Source: Frankiales bacterium (GTDB lineage: Bacteria; Actinomycetota; Actinomycetes; Mycobacteriales; SCTD01). Taken from it: a DNA stretch of 18,906 nt. Below, one piece after another: positions 1-7,483 of the stretch (position 1 is the stretch's first letter; each line of letters begins with the position of its first letter). The position numbers were made by a program, and so were the translations under genes. The stretch covers positions 1 through 18,906 of the forward strand of contig SCTD01000380.1 of the NCBI GenBank assembly GCA_004299215.1. The letters are read 5' to 3'. The notes under the pieces were generated by a model. That model was not told the origin of the DNA and searched no databases. It saw nothing but the letters and a program-made list of their open reading frames with translations.

Positions 1-1
1 G

Positions 2-259
2 CAGGACGTCTACAGCACGTTCTACGACCCGGCGATGGCCGAGCCCGTGCCGCTCTGGGCCGAGGTGCACCGCATCAAGCAGCCGGTGCTGATGCTCTGG
101 GGCCGCGACGACCGGGTGACCCCGGTCGAGGGCGCGTTCCTGCCCGCCCGGCGGATGCCGCGCTGCGACCTGCGCATCTACAGCCGCTGCGGGCACTGGG
201 TGCCCGTCGAGCGGCAGCAGGACTTCGAGCGCGCAGCCCTGGAGTTCCTGGGCGGCTAG
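2..259 (+). CDS. meta-cleavage product (HsaD/BphD-like) alpha/beta hydrolase, 3' end only
   Basis: Only the last 85 codons are present; the reading frame is open from base 2 and the true start lies left of the window. The fragment holds the last parts of an alpha/beta-hydrolase: the strand and acid turn [12 protein letters not shown], carrying the catalytic Asp, and CGHWVPVE, carrying the catalytic His, then an EFLGG end. From family knowledge this tail closely resembles HsaD/BphD-type C-C bond hydrolases, which split ring-opened products after extradiol cleavage in steroid or biphenyl breakdown. The nucleophile elbow is outside the window, so the substrate class is inferred from the tail only. 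The stop codon TAG shares the four bases CTAG (256-259) with the stop of the convergent LuxR gene. It could also be a more general alpha/beta hydrolase. Confidence 0.8.
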   Translation, partial: QDVYSTFYDPAMAEPVPLWAEVHRIKQPVLMLWGRDDRVTPVEGAFLPARRMPRCDLRIYSRCGHWVPVERQQDFERAALEFLGG

Positions 260-1890
260 GTCCCCGCGGCGTGACGGGCCGCCTCGGTCCGGTTGCTCAC
301 GCCGAGCTTGGCGAGGATGCGGCTGACGTGGTGGCCGACGGTCTTCTCGCTGATGATCAACGCCGCGGCGATCCGCGCGTTCGACATCCCGAGCGCAACC
401 AGGTCGAGCACCTCGCGTTCCCGTGCCGTCAGCTCTCCCTCCTCGCGGGGTCGGGGGGCCGTGCCCGAGCCGAGGGCGCGCAGCAGCGCCGAGGCCTCGT
501 CGACGGCGCGCGCGGCGCCGAGCCCGCGCAGCGTCACGAGAGCCGTGCGCACCTCGTCGCCGGCGAGCTCGGGGGCCGTCGCCGCGAGCGCGCGCGCCAG
601 CTCCAGTCGCGCCTGAGCCGCGCCGTACGGCATCGCGAGCCCGTCGAAGGCCGCCAGCGACCGTCCGGCGGACTCCGCCGCGGCGTCCGTACGACCGGCT
701 GCCAGCGCCACCCGCGCCTGAGCCAGCTCGGCGAGCGCTGCGACGAGGCGGATGCCGGTGCGCTCGGCGATGGCCGAGACCTGGGCAGCCGCGTCGGCTG
801 CGGCGTCGCTGTCCCCGCTGTCGAGGTGCGCGTCGACGAGCGGCGCCAGCAGCTGCGCCGCCTGCACCTCGGAGTCCGCGGCGTGCACCAGGCCCCGTCG
901 CAGCAGGGTCACCGCCTCGGCGGGCCGACCCTCGGCGAGGCGCAGCAGCGCGAGCACGCGCAACGACGAGGGCTCCGGATCTCGCCCGGCGAGCAGGCTC
1001 TCGGCGTCGCGCAGCCTGCCCTGGCGGATCCGCAGCTCGGCCAGCGTGGCCACCGTCGGAGCGCTCATCTGGGGGACGTACATCGCATGCGTCGTCAGCG
1101 CGCTCTCGAGCGCGTGCTCGGCCTCGGGCCACTGGCCGGTGGCGAGCAGGACGTCGGCGTGGATGGTGCGGCAGGCACCCAGCAGCGGTGCCGTGCCGTG
1201 CGCCGTCGCGAAGGCGCCGACCAGCTCGCACCACTCGGCTCCGCGCTCCCACTCGCCGGCGGACACGCACCCCTCGAGGAGGTTGCAGTACGCCTCGGCG
1301 AGGGTGTGCACGTTGCGCACGCGGCCGGCGGTCGCGGCGGCCATCGCCTCCTCGAGCAGCGTGAAGCCCTCCTCACGACGCCCCGCACCGACCACGGCCC
1401 GGCCGAGGACGCTGAGCGCGAAGACCTCGAGGTCCTGATCCGCGCAGACCTGCGCGAGGTCGAGGGCCTGCTGCGCGCCGGCGATCCGGTCCTCGAGCCG
1501 GTGCGCGTGCCGGGCCCGCTCCACCGCGACCCAGCCGCGAGCCGAGCAGGCCGGCGGGGTCCGCTCCACCCAGCGCTCGGCGCGGGCGAGCCACCCGCGT
1601 GCCGCGGACGGTCGTCCGCCGAGCAGGTGCTGGTGCGACACCCAGACCGCCATGCGCACGGCGTCCTCGCAGCGGTCGTCGCGGAGGTAGCCCTCGACCG
1701 CCCGCTCGCGCTCGGCGATGCCCTCGAGCACCTGCCCGAGGAACCACAGCGCCAGCCCGAGACCCTCGTGGGCCTCGGGCCGGTCCGCCGTCGCCAGCGC
1801 GGCGGTGAAGCGCAGCCTGGCCTCGGCCCAGTCCGCTCGGTCGAGCGCGTCCCCGCCGGCGGTCACGTCGGCGTCGAGCGACCCCTGCAT
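256..1890 (-). CDS. TPR-containing LuxR-family transcriptional regulator
   Basis: The 544-aa protein has a long helical, Ala/Leu/Arg-rich body of about 470 residues in which A-x-x-L-x-x-A type tetratricopeptide-like repeats recur. It ends in a LuxR/GerE DNA-binding domain at about residues 486-544 ([18 protein letters not shown], then [20 protein letters not shown]). No P-loop is visible, so this is not a full LAL/MalT ATPase but the ATPase-less relative common in actinobacteria. The helical body probably senses a ligand or partner protein. The ATG at 1890 has no Shine-Dalgarno sequence, but a promoter-like pair ends just before it, suggesting leaderless translation. It lies 44 bp after the methyltransferase on the same strand and its stop overlaps that of the left-end hydrolase. 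Its target genes cannot be told from sequence. Confidence 0.88.
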   Translation of the reverse strand: MQGSLDADVTAGGDALDRADWAEARLRFTAALATADRPEAHEGLGLALWFLGQVLEGIAERERAVEGYLRDDRCEDAVRMAVWVSHQHLLGGRPSAARGWLARAERWVERTPPACSARGWVAVERARHAHRLEDRIAGAQQALDLAQVCADQDLEVFALSVLGRAVVGAGRREEGFTLLEEAMAAATAGRVRNVHTLAEAYCNLLEGCVSAGEWERGAEWCELVGAFATAHGTAPLLGACRTIHADVLLATGQWPEAEHALESALTTHAMYVPQMSAPTVATLAELRIRQGRLRDAESLLAGRDPEPSSLRVLALLRLAEGRPAEAVTLLRRGLVHAADSEVQAAQLLAPLVDAHLDSGDSDAAADAAAQVSAIAERTGIRLVAALAELAQARVALAAGRTDAAAESAGRSLAAFDGLAMPYGAAQARLELARALAATAPELAGDEVRTALVTLRGLGAARAVDEASALLRALGSGTAPRPREEGELTAREREVLDLVALGMSNARIAAALIISEKTVGHHVSRILAKLGVSNRTEAARHAAGT

Positions 1891-1926
1891 GAACGGGAGT
1901 ATCGCCGGGGCGGTCCCGGCCTACAA
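1891..1926 (-). promoter_or_regulatory. possible promoter of the LuxR gene (leaderless)
   Basis: Read on the minus strand, TTGTAG (1926-1921) is followed after 17 bp by GATACT (1903-1898), a 4/6 match to TATAAT, and then 7 bases to the ATG at 1890. This would put the transcript start at or beside the start codon, which fits the lack of any Shine-Dalgarno. The -35 match is weak (3/6), so this is a suggestion only. Confidence 0.3.
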
Positions 1927-1934
1927 GGCGGAGC

Positions 1935-2756
1935 TCAGAGACGCGTGCCGATCGTCAGCAGGTACTCCTGCTCGAAGCGGGCCGAGTCGGCGCTCCCGAG
2001 GTTCCACGAGTCGCAGAAGCTGTCGAGGGCTGCGTCGAACTCCTTCTCGCGGCCGTCCTTGGCGGCGTTGGCGCGCACCGCGATCGTCGGGCCGTAGAAC
2101 GCCTTGAAGTGCTCCCCGTAGCCCTGCGGGTGCGGGAAGGCGGTGATGTCCAGCACCTCCCGGACGGACGTGTGGACGGCGACCCGTTCACCGAAGAGCC
2201 CGGCGAGGTGCTCCTCGCTCCCCCACAGCGGCGCGGGCAGCACCCCGGGCGGCGGCGCCGCCGCGAACGGCTTCATGGTCCGGAAGAGGTCGCCGAGCAT
2301 GCCTTCCGGCGTCCAGCTGAGCAGCGCGATCGTCCCGCCCGGACGGCACACCCGCACCAGCTCGTCGGCGGCCGCCTGGTGGTGCGGCGCGAACATCACG
2401 CCGATGGCTGACATGACGACGTCGTACGACGCGTCCGGGAACGGCAGCGCCTCCGCGTCGGCCTCGACCCACTCGAGGTTGAGTCCCCGGGCGTCGGGTC
2501 GTGCCGCGCCGGCCTGCAGCAGGGCGGGCGTCAGGTCGCTGGCCGTCACGTCGGCGCCGCGCCGGGCCGCCGGGATCGAGGCGTTCCCGGTGCCGGCGGC
2601 CACGTCCAGCACCCGGCTCCCCGGCCGGATGTCGATCGCCGAGGCCAGTCGCTGGCCGATCGGCAGCAGGAACGTCTCCACCATCCGGGGGTAGTCCCCG
2701 GTTCCCCACATCGCGCGGTGCTTGGCCTTGAGCTCCGTGCCCACGTCCACCGTCAT
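1935..2756 (-). CDS. class I SAM-dependent methyltransferase
   Basis: The 273-aa protein has the seven-strand methyltransferase core: motif I VLDVAAGTGN at residues 49-58, the acidic strand-2 end TASDLTP (71-77), an EADAEALPFPDASYDVV motif II/III stretch, and VRVCRPGGTIALLSW after it. This pattern is typical of the UbiE/COQ5-like Methyltransf_11 group, which methylates small molecules. The substrate is unknown. The start ATG at 2756 is chosen because AAGGGGG stands about 8 bases upstream on the minus strand and the family N-terminus begins here; the frame stays open far upstream only as a shadow of the oxidase gene. The gene lies 44 bp ahead of the LuxR regulator on the same strand and may share its transcript. 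Confidence 0.88.
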   Translation of the reverse strand: MTVDVGTELKAKHRAMWGTGDYPRMVETFLLPIGQRLASAIDIRPGSRVLDVAAGTGNASIPAARRGADVTASDLTPALLQAGAARPDARGLNLEWVEADAEALPFPDASYDVVMSAIGVMFAPHHQAAADELVRVCRPGGTIALLSWTPEGMLGDLFRTMKPFAAAPPPGVLPAPLWGSEEHLAGLFGERVAVHTSVREVLDITAFPHPQGYGEHFKAFYGPTIAVRANAAKDGREKEFDAALDSFCDSWNLGSADSARFEQEYLLTIGTRL

Positions 2757-2789
2757 GTCGAGCCCCCTTCGCGGCCGCCGGATGCGACC

Positions 2790-3146
2790 TGCCGCGGACT
2801 CTGCGCGCCTCCGGCGACGGGCACATCGGGCGGAATCCCTACGCGGACGACGCCCCGGATGCGGGGCAGGTCTGCTGCGGCCCTTCTCCCCGACCAGGAA
2901 CGACATCGGTGACGCGATGGCCCGGTGGTCGAAGCCCCACCCACCCGGGCCGAGCCGGCACTCCTCCAGCAGCCCGCTGCGGTCGGGTTGGCGAACCGCC
3001 TCCGCGCGGAGCGCGGCCAGCATGGCCACCGGCTCCGGCTGGGCCATGACCTCGGCGTCCGGGTTCCTGAAGAGGCGCTCCAGGAGACGCAGGAGCAGGC
3101 CGGGCTCCGACACCGGTCGCGCCCTGCGCTCACCCGTGCGCTCCGT
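2790..3146 (-). pseudogene. decayed alpha/beta-hydrolase fragment
   Basis: This 417-bp gap between divergent genes (2757-3173) has no intact gene, but the minus strand encodes a stretch that reads like the lid and following strand of an alpha/beta hydrolase: LLLRLLERLFRNPDAE, then LAALRAEAVRQPD, then WGFDHRAIASPMSFLVGEKG. Family members typically have WGF-D-(A/L)-I-x-x-P-v-x-l-x-x-G-x-x-D at this point. Immediately after, the frame loses sense, while another minus-strand frame continues with AAADLPRIRGVVRVG, like the C-terminal PGARL strand. The catalytic elbow, the start and the acid turn are missing. I read this as a frameshifted, 5'-truncated remnant. The boundaries are approximate, and chance similarity in GC-rich sequence is possible. 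Confidence 0.4.
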
Positions 3147-3173
3147 GGAAGCCGGCTGTTGGAGGATGCCCGC

Positions 3174-4217
3174 ATGCGAATCGTGGTCGTCGGTGCCGGC
3201 ATGAGCGGGCTGTGCTGTGCACGGCTGCTCGCGGAACAGGGCCACGACATCGTCGTGGTCAGTGCCGACGCGATGCCTCGGACCACCTCCTACCTGGCAG
3301 CGGCGGTGTGGTTCCCGACCGCCGTCGGCCCGGCGGAGGCGGTGGCGCGCTGGAGCGCCGACACCTTCGACGTCCTCGCCGCCGAGGCTGCGGCGGGTGT
3401 GCCCGGCGTGATGATGCGCGAGACGCTCGTCCTCAACCGGGACCCCGGGACGCCCGGAGAACCCCTGCCGGAGTGGTCCCGCGCGGTCGGCGACGTCCGA
3501 GCGGCACGTCCTGACGAGCTGCCGCCGGGATACCACCACGGCTTGCGCTTCGTGGTCCCGCTCGTGGAGATGCCGGCCTACCTGCCGAATCTCTGGAACG
3601 AGGTCCTGGCATCGGGTGCACAGCAGGTGGTCAGGCGCCTCACCTCCTTGAGCGAGGTGCTCGACCTCGACCCGGAGCTGGTCATCAACGCGGCGGGGAT
3701 GGCAGCCGGTGGCCTGGTCGGCGATGACTCGATGTTCCCGATCCGTGGTCAGATCGTGCGCGTCACCAATCCCGGGCTGGATCTGAGCGTGCGTGACGAG
3801 ATGCACCCCGGGGGCCGGGCATACGTGCACCCGCGCTCGACGGACTGCATCCTCGGCGGCACCCTGGACGTCGGCACGTGGGACACCGCACCCGACGCCG
3901 CGGAGACCGCCGCGATCCTCGAGCGCTGCACGGACATCGCGCCCCAGCTGGCGACCTGTCGCGTGATCGAGACCGTGGTCGGACTGCGCCCGGGACGTGC
4001 GGAGGTCCGGGTCGAGCTGGACCAGGACCTGCTGCCGGTTCCTGTCGTCCACAACTACGGCCACGGCGGTGCAGGCATCACTGTCGGATGGGGCTGCGCT
4101 CGGGACGTCGCTGCGTACGTGAGGCAGGTGGAGGACCCGTCAGCGACACCTGGACAACCGTCCGGCATCGGCGGCGAGGACCGTGTCCTGGCTGCTGACG
4201 CCCGAGCGGGGACGTGA
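3174..4217 (+). CDS. D-amino-acid oxidase-like FAD-dependent oxidoreductase
   Basis: The 347-aa protein begins with an FAD-binding Rossmann motif IVVVGAGMSG (residues 3-12) and carries the hallmarks of D-amino-acid oxidase: FPIRGQIV (188-195), the active-site region AYVHPR with Tyr217, GLRPGR (270-275) supplying the substrate-carboxylate Arg, and the C-terminal DAO signature YGHGGAGITVGWGCA (295-309). The family oxidatively deaminates D-amino acids to 2-oxo acids with ammonia and hydrogen peroxide; the side-chain preference is not readable. The start ATG at 3174 is preceded by GGAGG with 8-base spacing, which rules out the longer upstream frame. The C-terminal tail after residue 322 is longer than usual and low in complexity. 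Codon use looks slightly less GC-biased by eye than in the catabolic genes to the right. It stands alone, divergent from the methyltransferase. Confidence 0.88.
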   Translation: MRIVVVGAGMSGLCCARLLAEQGHDIVVVSADAMPRTTSYLAAAVWFPTAVGPAEAVARWSADTFDVLAAEAAAGVPGVMMRETLVLNRDPGTPGEPLPEWSRAVGDVRAARPDELPPGYHHGLRFVVPLVEMPAYLPNLWNEVLASGAQQVVRRLTSLSEVLDLDPELVINAAGMAAGGLVGDDSMFPIRGQIVRVTNPGLDLSVRDEMHPGGRAYVHPRSTDCILGGTLDVGTWDTAPDAAETAAILERCTDIAPQLATCRVIETVVGLRPGRAEVRVELDQDLLPVPVVHNYGHGGAGITVGWGCARDVAAYVRQVEDPSATPGQPSGIGGEDRVLAADARAGT

Positions 4218-4262
4218 CTGCCCAGCGCATCCACAGCCTGCGAGAATGTGCGCAGAGCAGTC

Positions 4263-4291
4263 TTGCCACCTATTCGTACTGGTGTTCGAAT
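4263..4291 (+). promoter_or_regulatory. predicted promoter of the 13E12 HNH gene (leaderless)
   Basis: TTGCCA (4263-4268, 5/6 match to TTGACA) is separated by 17 bp from TCGAAT (4286-4291, 4/6 match to TATAAT). The expected start of transcription then falls at about 4297, the A of the ATG. There is no Shine-Dalgarno, so a leaderless mRNA is likely. The -10 element lies inside the LexA-type box, so bound repressor would block RNA polymerase directly. Confidence 0.5.
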
Positions 4292-4292
4292 A
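4271..4292 (+). promoter_or_regulatory. SOS box (LexA-type operator)
   Basis: The core TCGTACTGGTGTTCGA (4274-4289) matches the actinobacterial/mycobacterial LexA consensus TCGAAC-N4-GTTCGA at 11 of 12 defined positions. The dyad extends outward to TATTCG...CGAATA, giving 9-bp arms with one mismatch around a TGGT spacer. It ends 4 bases before the ATG of the 13E12 HNH gene. From established knowledge, several 13E12-family genes of M. tuberculosis carry LexA boxes, so position and gene family both agree. Confidence 0.82.
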
Positions 4293-4296
4293 GCGC

Positions 4297-5931
4297 ATGC
4301 CCTTCAACCGTGCCGAGCAGCTCGCGTCCGTCGACGCCGAGCCGCTCGACGAGAGCGTGCTGCCGAGGTTGTCGGAGCTGTCGCAGGCGCAGGTCGACTC
4401 GCTCGGGGCGGTCCGGGCGTCCTTGCAGGCTGACGCGAAGGCGTACGCGGTGCAGATCGCTGAGCTGTCCGCGCTGGGCTGGCGGGCCGACCGCGCCGGT
4501 GGTGGGGCGCGTCGGTCGTTGCCGCTGGAGCTGGCCGGGTCGTGGCAGATCAGCCAGTGGACCGCGGAGCGGTGGTTGAGCGAGGCGGAGTGGTTCACCG
4601 CTGCGGTGCCGCTGACGCTCGCGATGCTGGGTGAGGGCCGGCTGCTCAAGCACCAGGCTGCCGCGGTCCGGCAGGAGCTGGAGACCTGCACCGCCGAGAT
4701 CGCCGGGGCGGTGGAGGCCGAGGTGCTGCCCGCCGGTGCCGAGCTGTGCCCGAGCGACCTGCGCCGTGAGCTCGAGCGGGTCCGGCTCCGCCTGGAACGC
4801 GAGCGGCTCACCGCCGAGCAGGCCGAGGCCGCCGAGGCCGAGAAGGTCGGCCGGCGGCGGACCTGGACCCGGCCGACCGAGGACGCCCTGATGCTCGCCG
4901 GCGCCGTCCTGACCCCCGAGCAGGGTGTGGCCTGGAAGCAGGGGATGGACGCCCTGGAGCGACGGGAGCGGCTGGCGGACAAGGCCGCCGGGATCGACCG
5001 GACCGCCGAGCAGCGCCGGGCGGACCTGTTCGCCAGCCTGCCCGCGATCGTCCTGGCCGGCATGGCCGTCGACGACCGCTGGCGCAGGCAGGCCGGGATG
5101 GACCCCGAGCGGGCGCGGCTGTCCGATGCGGCCTCGGTGCTGTGCGGGACCGCGGGTCCGGTCCCGCCGCCGTGGGCGCTCACCCCGCAGCAGATCGCCG
5201 CGCAGGTCGTCCTCCACGTCCACGTGCCGGTCTCGACGGTCCTGGACCTCAGCCACGAGCCGGGCACGCTGGACCGGTACGGCCCGCTCAGCGCCGAGCA
5301 CATCCGGCTCGTCCGTCCGATGAGCTTTCGCAAGGTCCTCGCCGATGCCCGCAGCGGCCGGCCGATCGCCCTGGACGACCACACCACCCCGGCCGCAGGC
5401 ACCGAGCGCGAACGGCGCGAGCAGATTCGCGCGATGCTGAGGCCGGAGGTGGTCGTCGACGCCGACGAGCCGCAGCACGATCCGTCCGCGCGGCTCGCCC
5501 GGCTGGTCGACCTGCGTGACCAGCGCTGCGCCGGACCCGGCTGCACCAGCGGCAGCCGCTGCGAGCGCGACCACCTGGACCCCTACGCCCGCGGCGGCAC
5601 GACCAGCGCCGGGAACCTCGGCCTGCTCACCCCGCGCTGCCACCACGCCAAGCACGACGGCTGGCGCCTGCAACGCCTGCCCGACGGCAGCAGCGTCTGG
5701 CACAGCCCCCTCCGGCAGACCTACCGCCGGCCCGGACCCTGGCCCGCCCCACCCACGGTCGACCTCTACGCCCAGCCACCACCCCGACCCCCGAAGGTCA
5801 CTCCGGCCGGGTCGACGACCGCGGACGACGACCCCGACCTCCCCCTCAGCGACCGGGGCCGACAACCGGACCCGCCGAAACCGCCTGCCCCCACACCGAC
5901 CTGGGACTGGGACGACGACCCGCCGTTCTGA
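4297..5931 (+). CDS. 13E12 repeat family protein (DUF222) with C-terminal HNH endonuclease domain
   Basis: The 544-aa protein has the 13E12/DUF222 organisation: a long helical region (about residues 20-380) followed by a Cys-rich HNH nuclease fold at about 405-455. Visible residues are the C411/C416 zinc knuckle (CAGPGC), the catalytic RDHLDPYARGG with D425-H426, an N in AGNLGLL near 440, and RCHHAKH with C448, H449, H450 and H453. A Pro-rich disordered tail (about 485-544) ends the protein. HNH domains cut DNA using a metal ion; the biological role of 13E12 proteins is not settled. The family is often multicopy and is recombination-prone in mycobacteria. The start is taken at the ATG right after the SOS box, where the family N-terminus fits. 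The gene is complete and not frameshifted, and is probably DNA-damage-induced. Confidence 0.9.
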   Translation: MPFNRAEQLASVDAEPLDESVLPRLSELSQAQVDSLGAVRASLQADAKAYAVQIAELSALGWRADRAGGGARRSLPLELAGSWQISQWTAERWLSEAEWFTAAVPLTLAMLGEGRLLKHQAAAVRQELETCTAEIAGAVEAEVLPAGAELCPSDLRRELERVRLRLERERLTAEQAEAAEAEKVGRRRTWTRPTEDALMLAGAVLTPEQGVAWKQGMDALERRERLADKAAGIDRTAEQRRADLFASLPAIVLAGMAVDDRWRRQAGMDPERARLSDAASVLCGTAGPVPPPWALTPQQIAAQVVLHVHVPVSTVLDLSHEPGTLDRYGPLSAEHIRLVRPMSFRKVLADARSGRPIALDDHTTPAAGTERERREQIRAMLRPEVVVDADEPQHDPSARLARLVDLRDQRCAGPGCTSGSRCERDHLDPYARGGTTSAGNLGLLTPRCHHAKHDGWRLQRLPDGSSVWHSPLRQTYRRPGPWPAPPTVDLYAQPPPRPPKVTPAGSTTADDDPDLPLSDRGRQPDPPKPPAPTPTWDWDDDPPF

Positions 5932-5998
5932 TCCGTCCCTCCTGCTCCTGCCGGCGCGCCGACCACGCCCAGCGCATGACCGATCCGCCCGCAGCAGG

Positions 5999-6562
5999 TC
6001 AACCCCGGCCGAGGAACTCCAACGCCCGCTCGAGGACCAGCGCAGCGGTGTCCGGCCGGTGGTCCGGCAGGCTGCGGTCGGTGAACAGGTGCGTGTCGCC
6101 GGGGTAGAGGAACACCTCCGCCTGGGGCACCTCAGCGGTGAGCTGACGAGCGACGTCGGCGTCGCCCCACGCGTCGTCCTCAGCGGTGTGCACCTGCAGC
6201 GGCAGCCCGGCCGGCCAGTCGCCCTCGAGGTCGGACGGCAGCAGCGCGGCGTGCAGCATCAGCGCCCCGCGCGCACCGGGGCGCGACTGCACGAGCTGCT
6301 GCGCCGGCATCACCCCGAAGGACATGCCTGCGTAGAACACCTCCGCCGGCAGGTCGGCGGCCGCCGCGATCCCGTGCGCGGTGACGGCGTCGAAGCCGCG
6401 GTCCCGCAGGTAGGTCATGCCGTCCTCGAGCAGGGGGAAGGTCTGCCCGTCGTACATGTCGGGCGTGTGCACGACGTGGCCGGCGGCCCGCAGCTCGTCG
6501 GCGAAGGCACGCACCCCGTCGGTCAGTCCCTGGGCGTGGTGGAACAGCACGATCTCGGCCAT
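5999..6562 (-). CDS. dienelactone hydrolase family protein
   Basis: The 187-aa protein is a compact alpha/beta hydrolase of the dienelactone-hydrolase type, with the early EIVLFHHAQG strand, a nucleophile elbow YAGMSFG with Ser81 (many family members have Cys here), acid candidates in HTAEDDAWGD (Asp129-Asp134) and the catalytic His158 in GDTHLF. The family opens lactones or cleaves small esters in ring-degradation pathways; here the substrate is unknown. The ATG at 6562 is preferred over the GTG at 6571 because AGGG, overlapping the upstream gene's stop region, lies about 9 bases before it. It is 10 bp downstream of the IclR regulator on the same strand and is almost surely cotranscribed. 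It is somewhat short for the family, which usually exceeds 200 residues. Confidence 0.85.
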   Translation of the reverse strand: MAEIVLFHHAQGLTDGVRAFADELRAAGHVVHTPDMYDGQTFPLLEDGMTYLRDRGFDAVTAHGIAAAADLPAEVFYAGMSFGVMPAQQLVQSRPGARGALMLHAALLPSDLEGDWPAGLPLQVHTAEDDAWGDADVARQLTAEVPQAEVFLYPGDTHLFTDRSLPDHRPDTAALVLERALEFLGRG

Positions 6563-6572
6563 GCCGCGCACC

Positions 6573-7433
6573 CTAGAGCCAGTAGTCGCCGCCGATGCCC
6601 TCGACGAGCCGGTCGAGCGCGCCCGGTGGCCACGACGCCGGCTGCGGGACGTCCTGCCGCGCCTTGCGCCGTCGCGTCGCCAGGTCCTGCGGGAAGAGCG
6701 CTGCGCTGGCCTGCCGCGCCGTCTCGGCGACGAACGGCGACAACCGGTTGAGGTCCATCCGCGAGGCCTCGCCGGTCAGCGAGACGGCGGCCACCGCGCG
6801 GGCGCTGCCCCTCAACGGCGCGGCCACGCAGGCGACACCGGGCGAGGACTCCTCCCGGTCGTACGCCAAGCCGCCGCGCGCGCGCACCTTCGCCAGCTCC
6901 TGCTCCAGCGCCTCCATCGTCGGCAGCGTCCGGGGGGTCCGGCTGACGAGCTTGCCGCGGAAGATCGCGTCCACCTGCCGCGGGTCGGTCCAGGCCAGGA
7001 TCGCCTTCCCCGACGCGGTGGCGTGCGCGGGAGTACGACCTCCCACCCGGGTGGGAAGCGCCATCCCGCTGCGGGCGGAGAGCTTGTCGAGGCAGACGAC
7101 ATCGAGCCGGTCGAGCACGGACAGGTGCACCGTGACACCGGTCCGCACGTGCAGGTCGTGCAGCAGCGGAGCGGTCGCCTCGCGCAGCGAGTTGTGCGCC
7201 ACCGCGAGCCCGCCGAGCTCGAGCGCGCGCATGCCGAGGCCGTAGTCGCCACCGCGGTGGTCGAGCCAGCGCAGCCGCACCAGCGAGTCCAGGATCCGGT
7301 GCACCGTCGACCGCGGCAGGCCGCTCCGCTCGACGATGTCCTGCAGCGTCAGGCGCGCGCTCGCCCCGTCGAACGCGTCGAGGACGAGCGTCATCCGCTC
7401 GATCATCGAGACGGGCGGGGAAGGGCTGCTCAC
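6573..7433 (-). CDS. IclR family transcriptional regulator
   Basis: The 286-aa protein has an N-terminal winged helix (about residues 9-65: VLDAFDGASARLTLQDIVERSGLPRSTVHRILDSLVRLRWL) and the IclR effector domain (about 80-245), with HLSVLDRLDVVCLDKL, AHATASGKAILAW and GGLAYDREESSPGVACVAAPL, all typical of the family. Such proteins repress or activate catabolic operons in response to a pathway metabolite. A 35-residue basic and Pro-rich tail follows the effector domain. The start GTG at 7433 has GGAGG just upstream (4-base spacing, rather short); the ATG at 7406 has no such site and would trim the helix-turn-helix region. It is divergent from the KstD operon across 50 bp and heads a two-gene unit with the dienelactone hydrolase. 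It likely controls one or both units, although the palindrome between them is of KstR rather than obvious IclR type. Confidence 0.92.
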   Translation of the reverse strand: MSSPSPPVSMIERMTLVLDAFDGASARLTLQDIVERSGLPRSTVHRILDSLVRLRWLDHRGGDYGLGMRALELGGLAVAHNSLREATAPLLHDLHVRTGVTVHLSVLDRLDVVCLDKLSARSGMALPTRVGGRTPAHATASGKAILAWTDPRQVDAIFRGKLVSRTPRTLPTMEALEQELAKVRARGGLAYDREESSPGVACVAAPLRGSARAVAAVSLTGEASRMDLNRLSPFVAETARQASAALFPQDLATRRRKARQDVPQPASWPPGALDRLVEGIGGDYWL

Positions 7434-7447
7434 CGGGCCTCCGGCGC

Positions 7448-7476
7448 TTGACGACTGGAACGTGTTCTACCACTAT
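7448..7476 (+). promoter_or_regulatory. predicted promoter of the KstD operon
   Basis: TTGACG (7448-7453, 5/6 match to TTGACA) and CACTAT (7471-7476, 3/6 match) are 17 bp apart. The expected transcript start coincides with the GTG at 7484, fitting a leaderless first gene without a Shine-Dalgarno. The KstR-type palindrome fills the spacer, the usual position for a repressor site. Confidence 0.45.
7454..7472 (+). promoter_or_regulatory. KstR-type palindromic operator, copy 1
   Basis: ACTGGAACGTGTTCTACCA contains TGGAACGTGTTCTA (7456-7469), an exact match to the pattern TnnAACnnGTTnnA known for the TetR-family regulator KstR of steroid catabolism. It differs from the copy at 16328-16346 only in the central dinucleotide. 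It sits in the 50-bp gap between the IclR gene and the KstD operon and could control both. The protein that binds it is not encoded by any recognisable TetR gene in the window. Confidence 0.75.
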
Positions 7477-7483
7477 CGCCCCT

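Noticed and set aside
271..2097. 608-aa open frame opposite the LuxR and methyltransferase genes
   Set aside because: Arg/Gly/Ala-rich composition with no domain motifs; it is the GC-rich shadow of two well-supported minus-strand genes.
1935..4064. 709-aa minus-strand frame extending the methyltransferase upstream
   Set aside because: The extra 436 residues run antisense to the oxidase and through the decayed region; the ATG at 2756 has a good Shine-Dalgarno and the family N-terminus.
4270..5865. 531-aa frame antisense to the 13E12 gene
   Set aside because: Low-complexity Gly/Pro/Arg sequence without motifs, while the plus strand encodes a clear DUF222-HNH protein.
5941..5998. Inverted repeat CCTGCT/AGCAGG as a terminator between convergent genes
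   Set aside because: Six-bp arms with a 46-base loop and no T-run; not a credible intrinsic terminator.
7448..7483. TTG start giving KstD twelve extra residues
   Set aside because: This stretch holds the -35, the palindrome and the -10; the extra residues do not resemble the family.
7434..7483. KstR2-type operator (AAGCAA-nn-TTGCTT)
   Set aside because: Expected if the FadD3/FadA6-like genes were under KstR2 as in mycobacteria, but no such motif is present here or at 16300-16357; the palindrome is of KstR type.
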